7,650 nucleotides of DNA from Candidatus Aminicenantota bacterium (GTDB lineage: Bacteria > Acidobacteriota > Aminicenantia > UBA2199). The translations under genes and the position numbers were made by a program. Under the pieces are notes generated by a model that was not told the origin of the DNA, did no database searches, and saw nothing but the letters and a program-made list of their open reading frames with translations. This document shows positions 1 to 5,653 of the stretch, in pieces. The stretch's first letter is position 1, and each line of letters opens with the position of its first letter. The stretch covers positions 1 to 7,650 of the forward strand of contig JAHELQ010000244.1 in NCBI GenBank assembly GCA_024644125.1, read 5' to 3'.

Positions 1-2889
1 GCTTTTGTGCTCCACCATCATGCCTTTGGGGGCGCCGGTGGAACCAGAGGTAAAAATCACGTAAGCCAGGTCTCCGGGATTCACACCCGGCAAAGGAGCT
101 TCGATTGAAACCGGAATCGCGTCCAGCGTCAGTAATTTGCGGGCGTCTGCGGCTTTTTCCTTGATATTCCGGGGCACAAAAGCGATGCCGGGAATCCGGG
201 CCAGGTTCTCATCCGGCGGCAATACACCATCATGGTTCATGATTTCCTCGATGAGATGCTCGAAGGTGAGTTCGCCCTCGCTGAGCACTGCCACATCGAC
301 GCCGAAATCCTGGAGAATGGTTTCATAATCGACAGTGGCGTAGGGCCCGCCGGTGACGATGGGGATATCGATGCCCCACTGGCGAATGGCGGAGACTGTT
401 TCATGAAAAAAGTCTTTGTAAAACGACAGCGAGCGGATGCCGATCACATTGGGTCCGAATTCCTCGATGGAACGTCTCAATCCCTCGAAACTATCAAAAT
501 CGATGCGGGATTTGAGAATTCGTCCCTCGATCTTTTCTCCCATACGCTTGTTCAAGTAGGTCAAAATATACATTAGCCCGAGGGGCGCTTCCACCACATC
601 ATAGAGCATGTCTCCCCGGTGAGAGAAAAACTGGGACATATCCAAAAGCAATACCTTGAAGGGCTTCTCGCCGGTTTTTTTCGGAGGGAAGGCTTTTTCG
701 AGGCGTTGATTCAATCCTTCGAGGGTCCGAAGATCTTCCTCTTCGTCACAAAACATGACTCCATCGAGCTCTTCCCGGGAGAGTCCCGTATACTTCAAAA
801 AATCGTCGAAGCTCTTGATCTCAAACGGCAAATAACTATCATACTTGTTGAGAAATTCATCTTCTGTCAGAATGCGCATCTGATGAGGCACCACCGCTCG
901 CAAGCGATCTTTGTCCAGAATGTATTCGCTCAAAAAGCCGGTCTGGTAATTATTGGAAAAGCTGCGACTGAACGGCAAAGTTTCAGATAGCTCATTCCAG
1001 GCCATATGCTCCGATCGCATGATGGCTTCCGGCGAGATGCCGTTCTCGATGGCCAACGTTTCCATAGGGGTGTTATGGTAAATTTTCAAGACATTGACAT
1101 AGGGGAAATGGACCCATTTCAGGGTTTTGAGAAAATCGAAGGTCATCATCGCCTCCGCCTCGGTCTCTGTGGGAATGCCGTGGAGGGTGAAGAGTTCGAG
1201 TACCAGGTGCGGGTAGGCGCTGCAGATGCATTCGATATTGTGCCGGAATTTTTCCAGGTCCAGTTTTTTATTGATCAATTGTTGGAGTCTCGGCGACGCG
1301 GTTTCGAGAGCCAGGGCCATATTCACGGTCCCGGCTTCGACCATCAGGTCGATGTAGTCTTCGTTGAGTAAATCCCCCCTGAAACCATTGGGAAAGTACA
1401 ATTGCAGATCCCTGATATTGTTGTCCACAATCATCTGAAACAATTCCTTCCCCACTTTGATGTTCAGCATGAAGAGATCGAACTTGCGGATCCCCAGGTT
1501 ATAGTGGAGCATGATCTCATCAAAAATATTCTCTGCTGAACGGGCAGCCTGGTTGCGCGGCCAGATGCGGTAACAATAGGAGCAATTATGGGGACAGCCG
1601 CGGGAGGCCTGGATAAAAATGCGATTTTTGACCAGAGATTGGCCGATGTAGCGGTTGTAGGTCTCATAATTTACCAGAGAGCGGTCCGGGAAAGGGACAG
1701 CGTTAAAATCCGCGATCATGGGACGCGGTTCGGTGAGCACCGGCTCCACCCGCATTGAGCGAAGATCTTGTAGAGAAGTGAAAGAAAAGGGTTCTAACGT
1801 GGAGCGGCGCGACAATATAATCTTCGCGCCGGCATCCGCCAGCATCGCGCGCATCCGCCCAGGAGGAGTCGAAGGATCGATAGGTAGATAGGCGCCGCCA
1901 GCCTTCCAGATCGCCAATTGGCACACGACAATCTCTTCGCCGGGCTCCAATAACAAACCGACAATCGCTTCGTTCCTTACGCCTTGTTCCCGCAAATAGA
2001 CGGCCAGGCAGTTGGCTCTTCCGTTCAATTCACCGTATGTCAGATGGCGTCCCTCGCTAAAGACTGCCGTTCGATCCGGCGTCGTTCGAGCTTGCTCTTC
2101 AACCATTTCAAGTAGGGTTTTGGCCGGCCACGCGGCCTCGCCTCTGGAAAAACCATCCAGAGCTTCGGCTTCATTTGGGCCCACAATAGAAATGGTATCT
2201 ACCGGTTTATCCAACCATTGGGGCAACTCCCCCGCCAGATGCGCCAGATTTTCTCCGATGCGTTCCAGTATGTCTCTATGGACAGCCAGGCCATTGGGAC
2301 GGATGGCGATCTCCATACCCTTATTCTCGACATTGGCCCGCAAATTGAATTGCAATTGGAACTGGTTGATTTTAGCGCTTTGGGGATGAATACGATCATA
2401 CACGCACGAGACATTGAACAATTGCAAACCACCGGGACCACTGTTTACCATCAATTTGGCGTACAAGGAGCCGAAAGAATAATCCGCATGATTGAACGCT
2501 TCCAGTACTGTTTGTTTGACGCGATTGACCAATTCCCGCATGGTGTCTTTGCCGTCAACCGTCACCCGGCAAAACAGCGGATTATCTTTGCCTTCCTGGC
2601 TTACCGGCGGCAAGGTGCCAACCAGCAGGTCCCGCTGGCCGCTATAACGGGAGAGCACCACATACAGGCAACTCAAAAACAGAATATATACCGCCACATC
2701 CTGGTCGCGGCCGATTCTTTTCAAAGTCTCTTCAGCCTCCAACGGAAGCTTTATCTTCAGAATATCTCCCTGTGCCAGCTCAGGACCGACGGTGGGGAAT
2801 TGGGGAAGAGCGAATGGGGGGCAACCGCCGGATAGCCGGTTGAGCCAGTATTTTTCAATAATTTTATGTTTATCTGTCATATCAGTCAT
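1..2889 (-). CDS. NRPS subunit, 5' part: half condensation domain and adenylation domain interrupted by radical SAM and B12 domains
   Basis: Translated by hand, this is one open frame of 963 codons that runs off the left edge; the stop lies outside. Residues 8-235 are only the C-terminal lobe of a condensation domain: KYWLNRLSGG, DLLVGTLPP and LFNVSCVYD align with the lobe of the upstream C domain, and HHxxxDG is absent. The adenylation domain begins near 255, with LTYGEL (A1, 283-288) and LAIWKAGGAYLPIDP (A2). It resumes near 919 with LAYVIFTSGSTGAPKGM (A3, about 942-957). The roughly 550 residues between, where A domains usually have about 60-70, hold a radical SAM core and a cobalamin-binding-like domain. 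The enzyme should activate an amino acid; specificity residues lie outside the window. Codon style does not change at the junctions, and no stop or frameshift is seen. The embedded unit probably alters the amino acid or chain on this module; the reaction is unknown. Confidence 0.93.
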   Translation of the reverse strand, partial: MTDMTDKHKIIEKYWLNRLSGGCPPFALPQFPTVGPELAQGDILKIKLPLEAEETLKRIGRDQDVAVYILFLSCLYVVLSRYSGQRDLLVGTLPPVSQEGKDNPLFCRVTVDGKDTMRELVNRVKQTVLEAFNHADYSFGSLYAKLMVNSGPGGLQLFNVSCVYDRIHPQSAKINQFQLQFNLRANVENKGMEIAIRPNGLAVHRDILERIGENLAHLAGELPQWLDKPVDTISIVGPNEAEALDGFSRGEAAWPAKTLLEMVEEQARTTPDRTAVFSEGRHLTYGELNGRANCLAVYLREQGVRNEAIVGLLLEPGEEIVVCQLAIWKAGGAYLPIDPSTPPGRMRAMLADAGAKIILSRRSTLEPFSFTSLQDLRSMRVEPVLTEPRPMIADFNAVPFPDRSLVNYETYNRYIGQSLVKNRIFIQASRGCPHNCSYCYRIWPRNQAARSAENIFDEIMLHYNLGIRKFDLFMLNIKVGKELFQMIVDNNIRDLQLYFPNGFRGDLLNEDYIDLMVEAGTVNMALALETASPRLQQLINKKLDLEKFRHNIECICSAYPHLVLELFTLHGIPTETEAEAMMTFDFLKTLKWVHFPYVNVLKIYHNTPMETLAIENGISPEAIMRSEHMAWNELSETLPFSRSFSNNYQTGFLSEYILDKDRLRAVVPHQMRILTEDEFLNKYDSYLPFEIKSFDDFLKYTGLSREELDGVMFCDEEEDLRTLEGLNQRLEKAFPPKKTGEKPFKVLLLDMSQFFSHRGDMLYDVVEAPLGLMYILTYLNKRMGEKIEGRILKSRIDFDSFEGLRRSIEEFGPNVIGIRSLSFYKDFFHETVSAIRQWGIDIPIVTGGPYATVDYETILQDFGVDVAVLSEGELTFEHLIEEIMNHDGVLPPDENLARIPGIAFVPRNIKEKAADARKLLTLDAIPVSIEAPLPGVNPGDLAYVIFTSGSTGAPKGMMVEHKS
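136..669 (-). other. Cobalamin-binding-like domain inserted in the adenylation domain
   Basis: Residues about 741-918 of the NRPS subunit. The Rossmann-like pattern is FKVLLLD, APLGLMYILTYL, GPNVIGIRSL, PIVTGGPYATV, GVDVAVLSEGELTFEHL and IPGIAFVPRN. This is the N-terminal B12-binding domain of class B radical SAM enzymes strand by strand. As usual for that class, no DxHxxG motif is seen, so cobalamin would not be held by a protein histidine of that motif. Here it follows the radical SAM core instead of preceding it, and the A domain resumes directly after it. Confidence 0.8.
910..1737 (-). other. Radical SAM domain inserted in the adenylation domain
   Basis: Residues about 385-660 of the NRPS subunit. 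They open with ADFNAVPFPDRSL, the kind of linker that normally joins a B12-binding domain to a radical SAM core. The cluster motif SRGCPHNCSYCY follows (C432, C436, C439). LALETASPRLQQLINKK and LFTLHGIPTETEAEA occupy the places of IESGSxxxLxxMNK and FIIGFPGET in free radical SAM enzymes. It has all the parts of an active SAM-cleaving core. About 80 further residues of unrecognised, acidic sequence (670-909) lead to the B12-like domain. Confidence 0.85.
2185..2868 (-). other. Condensation-domain C-terminal lobe only (N terminus of the NRPS subunit)
   Basis: Residues about 8-235 start exactly where the second lobe of a C domain starts (YWLNRLSG, compared with FWLERFKG in the upstream subunit). 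They continue through the C5-, C6- and C7-like regions (VGTLPP, ADYSFGSLY, LFNVSCV). The catalytic HHxxxDG lobe is missing, so it cannot condense by itself. It may serve as a structural platform for the A domain or a contact for the upstream C domain; this is inference. Confidence 0.75.
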
Positions 2890-2895
2890 GCTTGT

Positions 2896-2903
2896 TTCCT
2901 TCT
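2896..2903 (-). promoter_or_regulatory. Ribosome binding site of the interrupted NRPS gene
   Basis: The minus strand reads CAAGAAGGAAACAAGC before the ATG at 2889, placing AAGGA about seven bases upstream. A second in-frame ATG lies at 2880, but the ribosome site favours 2889. The 27-nt gap to the previous stop shows no hairpin or promoter. Confidence 0.75.
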
Positions 2904-2916
2904 TGAATGAGGGTTT

Positions 2917-2946
2917 TTAAAAATCAAAATCCACGCCGAAGTCTTG
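2917..2946 (-). other. C-terminal FDF tail of the radical SAM enzyme
   Basis: The last codons encode KQDFGVDFDF and then TAA, after a low-complexity Gly/Ala stretch that looks like a flexible tether. The codons differ from those of the QDVEFDF tail at 5633 (GATTTTGATTTT against GAATTCGATTTC), so the likeness is at protein level rather than a recent copy. A shared docking role is inferred. Confidence 0.5.
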
Positions 2947-4560
2947 CTTGTGCGCGCCTAACCCACCTTCGGCGCCAGCGGGCAACGAACGTGCCATCCG
3001 GTCCAGAAGCCCGGTTCGCACTTCGCGGATGGAGGGATTTTCCAGCCGCTCCGCCACCCCTTCGTTGAAGGTGGAGATAAAGATCTTGATGTTGTCCATA
3101 TCCATGCCCCGGTACACCAGGTGCCAGAGGCTGTCGAAATCGAAATTATATTGCGGGATCCAGACGGGCTCGCGGATGGTTTTGAAGATGGAGTCGATGA
3201 TATCCCCGGCTTCGTGGCAATTCATGGTATGATGGCTCCACGAAAATCCCTCGCCGGAAATGCCGAATTTTTCCCGCTGGTTCCAGATGGGGGTGATAGG
3301 ATCGCAATACCAGAGATGAACGCGATAATAATCGATTCCGCTATCGCGGATGAACGCGATGGTCTCTTCGGAGGTTTCTCGCGTTTCGCCCGGGAAGCCA
3401 ATGATAAACGAACCGAAGGTCGAGATCCCTGCCTTCCGCAAAAGATCGATCCCCTTCCGGTATTGTTCCACAGTGGCCTTTTTGTTCATGTTGAGCAGAA
3501 TTTTCCGACTGCCGGATTCGATGCCTAAAAAAACGCCCACACACCCCGCTTGCTTCATTAATTGAGCCGTCTCTTCATCCAGAAATTGGCAACGCAAATT
3601 GCAGATCCAGTCGAAGTCGTAGCGGTTGTCGATCATCATGCGCAATATCTCTTTGAACCGGGATAGCGGCACATTGAAGGTGTCGTCGATGATGTTTACG
3701 CACCGCACACCACCCATAGCCTGGAGAGCGGCCAACTCACCTGCGATAACCGCGGTTTCCGAGGTTTGGTAATCGCCGGCGTGCTGCGGGAATCCGCAAA
3801 AAGCGCAGGAAAACGGACAGGAGATGGCTGTTCTCATATTTACCGAATGACCGGTGGCGCCGGAAAAAAGCCGCCAATTGACGGGATTCTCCGAGATATT
3901 GTTGGCTTCGCGTACTACCTTCGTCATGTGCAGCTTGCCATCATGATTGTAATACAGGTTGGGAACATCCGCGATGGCGCGATTCTCCTTGAAGCTCCGG
4001 ATGAGTTGGGCGAGGGTCGCCTCCCCTTGCGAACTGTTCACATAGACATCGGCGGCCACGACATTGGCGAAGAGGTTTTCTTTCACATGATCCGGTTGGG
4101 TGCGGCAGATGCCTGCGATATAGGGGCCGCCCACAATGATTTTCACGTTGGGATTGAGTTGTCTAACGAAGTTTACAATTTCGAGAATAGGGAGTACAAA
4201 CATATAGTAGGTTGTGGTGATGGCCACGGCGAGGACCGAATCATTGGATAGGATTTCCGCCAGCCTTTCCTTTTCTTCCTGGAAGGATTGGATATAGTCG
4301 AAGCTCAGATCGTTGCGGTCCAAAAAACTGCCCAGGTAGGAGATGGTGGCGCTAAAGGCCTCCCCCATGCCCAAATTCTGCCCCGACAGGTGGTTGAACA
4401 TGCCCGCCAAATGAAAGGGTTTGCCGCCGCTCCAGAGAATATTGAGATTTAAATCCCGGTACGCGCCGCTATCCATGCCCATTTTAGCGATGTATTCCTC
4501 GTAGCGGTCGAATTGCATATCATTGTGACCGATGAGGAGGCAATCGATGATCCGGTTCAT
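2917..4560 (-). CDS. B12-binding radical SAM enzyme, PhpK-like family
   Basis: This complete 547-residue protein opens with DCLLIGHNDM and then SGAYRDLNLN (31-40), which I recognise as the start of the PhpK-type radical SAM P-methyltransferase family. Residues 1-215 form a cobalamin-binding-type region with VGGPY (143-147) and QGEATL near 178-183. The radical SAM core follows, with the 4Fe-4S cluster motif CPFSCAFC (C248, C252, C255), then IESGS and IIGFPGET, typical of the SAM-binding barrel. PhpK methylates phosphorus in phosphinothricin biosynthesis. No phosphonate genes are visible here, so methylation at carbon or another radical reaction on the NRPS product is as likely. The ATG at 4560 overlaps the upstream stop as ATGA, which implies translational coupling; the preceding GACGGGGG is only a weak ribosome site. 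The last residues are QDFGVDFDF, nearly matching the C-domain subunit. Family assignment was made from memory of motifs, without a search. Confidence 0.88.
   Translation of the reverse strand: MNRIIDCLLIGHNDMQFDRYEEYIAKMGMDSGAYRDLNLNILWSGGKPFHLAGMFNHLSGQNLGMGEAFSATISYLGSFLDRNDLSFDYIQSFQEEKERLAEILSNDSVLAVAITTTYYMFVLPILEIVNFVRQLNPNVKIIVGGPYIAGICRTQPDHVKENLFANVVAADVYVNSSQGEATLAQLIRSFKENRAIADVPNLYYNHDGKLHMTKVVREANNISENPVNWRLFSGATGHSVNMRTAISCPFSCAFCGFPQHAGDYQTSETAVIAGELAALQAMGGVRCVNIIDDTFNVPLSRFKEILRMMIDNRYDFDWICNLRCQFLDEETAQLMKQAGCVGVFLGIESGSRKILLNMNKKATVEQYRKGIDLLRKAGISTFGSFIIGFPGETRETSEETIAFIRDSGIDYYRVHLWYCDPITPIWNQREKFGISGEGFSWSHHTMNCHEAGDIIDSIFKTIREPVWIPQYNFDFDSLWHLVYRGMDMDNIKIFISTFNEGVAERLENPSIREVRTGLLDRMARSLPAGAEGGLGAHKQDFGVDFDF
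4557..4560 (-). promoter_or_regulatory. ATGA stop/start overlap coupling the PP-loop and radical SAM genes
   Basis: The TGA of the PP-loop gene (4559-4557) and the ATG of the radical SAM gene (4560-4558) share bases. This usually means coupled translation and roughly matched output. No strong ribosome site precedes it, which fits re-initiation. Confidence 0.85.
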
Positions 4561-5597
4561 GAATTGCCCCCGTCCAAATTGAGTCCGATCTCATCCGCCA
4601 ATTCCTTGAGCAGGCCGGCAGGAGGATTGAGCTCCAGATCTTCGATGGCCTGCTGCCGGGTCATCTCTCCAGCCCGGATCAGCGTGGAGTACTCGTCGTG
4701 ATAATGGGTGTATTGGCGGCGTTTCAAATCCATCCAGGAATTGAGCCAGATCATCTTACAATTGGTGGTACTGGCGGGATAGCTGGTTGGGATCGGCTGC
4801 CAATCAAACCGTTCCCGACAGATCTGTTGGAGCTTGTCCTTCTGGGTTTTGTAGAATTTGAAGATGAAGAAAGGGATGAATAGGAGCTTTCCCGGTAACG
4901 GCCCCGATTCCAGATCGCTTCGGTTGTTATAGATCACCTGCTTCTCGAGCAATTGCCATTTTTTGGTAAAAATATCGAAGAATTCCCGGTCGCCGGTTTC
5001 GAGGATGATCTCGATCATCTTGCCGTATAGGTCCTGGGCTTTGTCTTTGTCGTGCATCATGGCAGCCTGCCCTTTGGAATAACCATTTACCACCAGTGGG
5101 ATATTGAAATTATCCGCCAATTCCAGTCCGTTGAGATACAGCATATTGCCGCACACATGACAGGCGCTGAGTTCGGGGTATCTGGATTGATTGAAATAGC
5201 GAAACAACTTGCGCATGAACACGAGCTCGTTCTTCCAGATCACCAGATCCACATCCAGCTCCTTGCAGAGTTTTTCGACATTGGCAGTGGCGGTCGGATC
5301 GTCCCAACCATGGTCCGAATGAAACACCAATGGGCGGAGACCAAATGTCTCTTTAATTTGAATGAGGGTAAAACAACTGTCCAAACCACCGCTCAGAGGC
5401 ACCAACACATCGTATTTGTGATTTGGATTTTTGAATCCTTGCAGCGCCCGCGCCAGACTACTGCCGTCGGGAAATTGTTTATGGGTTTCTCGCGTTTCAG
5501 CTTCGCTATAAGAGCGGCACTGATTGCACACGCCATTGTCGTCGAATTGAATTCCCGGATAGGTTTCCGGTAAAACACATTTGTTACATACCTTCAT
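4557..5597 (-). CDS. PP-loop ATP pyrophosphatase, N-acetyl sugar amidotransferase-like
   Basis: This 346-residue soluble protein belongs to the adenine nucleotide alpha-hydrolase (PP-loop) superfamily. It has the layout of the WbpG/LegG N-acetyl sugar amidotransferases: an N-terminal CNKC (C4, C7) and CNQC (C24, C27) pair, likely binding zinc, then the ATP-binding loop SGGLDS at residues 69-74 and a third pair, CHVC (C146, C149). Members adenylate a carbonyl oxygen and replace it with nitrogen, or with sulfur in thiolating relatives. No sugar-pathway genes are visible. Lying between NRPS genes, it may turn an amide or carboxylate of the peptide into an amide, amidine or thioamide; this is inference. 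The ATG at 5597 is chosen for its strong AAGGAG site and because CxxC follows at once, as in the family. Its stop overlaps the next start. It lacks the FDF tail of its neighbours and ends in DGGNS. Confidence 0.88.
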   Translation of the reverse strand: MKVCNKCVLPETYPGIQFDDNGVCNQCRSYSEAETRETHKQFPDGSSLARALQGFKNPNHKYDVLVPLSGGLDSCFTLIQIKETFGLRPLVFHSDHGWDDPTATANVEKLCKELDVDLVIWKNELVFMRKLFRYFNQSRYPELSACHVCGNMLYLNGLELADNFNIPLVVNGYSKGQAAMMHDKDKAQDLYGKMIEIILETGDREFFDIFTKKWQLLEKQVIYNNRSDLESGPLPGKLLFIPFFIFKFYKTQKDKLQQICRERFDWQPIPTSYPASTTNCKMIWLNSWMDLKRRQYTHYHDEYSTLIRAGEMTRQQAIEDLELNPPAGLLKELADEIGLNLDGGNS

Positions 5598-5602
5598 GGT
5601 TT

Positions 5603-5610
5603 GCTCCTTA
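5603..5610 (-). promoter_or_regulatory. Ribosome binding site of the PP-loop gene
   Basis: The minus strand reads TTAAGGAGCAAACC directly before the ATG at 5597. The AAGGAG core sits about seven bases upstream, which supports this start. The 35-nt gap after the previous stop shows no terminator-like hairpin, so the genes are probably co-transcribed. Confidence 0.8.
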
Positions 5611-5632
5611 ATTGGTAAGGGAGAAATTTGTA

Positions 5633-5653
5633 TTAGAAATCGAATTCCACATC
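5633..5653 (-). other. C-terminal FDF tail of the PKS/NRPS subunit
   Basis: The last seven codons encode QDVEFDF followed by TAA. The acidic-aromatic tail lies beyond the folded C domain and is nearly the same as the tail of the radical SAM protein at 2917-2943. Short acidic/hydrophobic C-terminal motifs are known partners of beta-hairpin docking (TubC_N-type) domains in PKS/NRPS lines. The docking role here is inferred. Confidence 0.5.

Noticed and set aside
304..330. Similarity of QDFGVDVAV in the inserted B12 domain to the QDFGVDFDF tail of the radical SAM enzyme
   Set aside because: In the insert this is the ordinary GVDxxVxxEGE strand of a B12-binding domain within a fold. The likeness to the free tail is probably chance.
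60..1800. A separate radical SAM gene breaking the NRPS gene into pieces
   Set aside because: No stop, start with a ribosome site, or frame change was found at either junction. The NRPS frame reads through the whole insert.
1464..1924. Short minus-strand frames (1464-1667 and 1703-1924)
   Set aside because: They are out of frame with the continuous 963-codon NRPS frame, which carries all the recognisable motifs here.
2218..2835. Plus-strand open frame of 205 codons, and other long plus-strand frames (3766-4251, 5052-5573, 5612-6124)
   Set aside because: They lie opposite clear NRPS, radical SAM and PP-loop coding sequence, show no recognisable domain and have no convincing ribosome sites. 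They are shadows of the minus-strand genes.
2890..2916. Promoter or terminator in the gaps at 2890-2916 and 5598-5632
   Set aside because: The gaps are 27 and 35 nt, hold ribosome sites and show no hairpin with a T run, so an operon is more likely.
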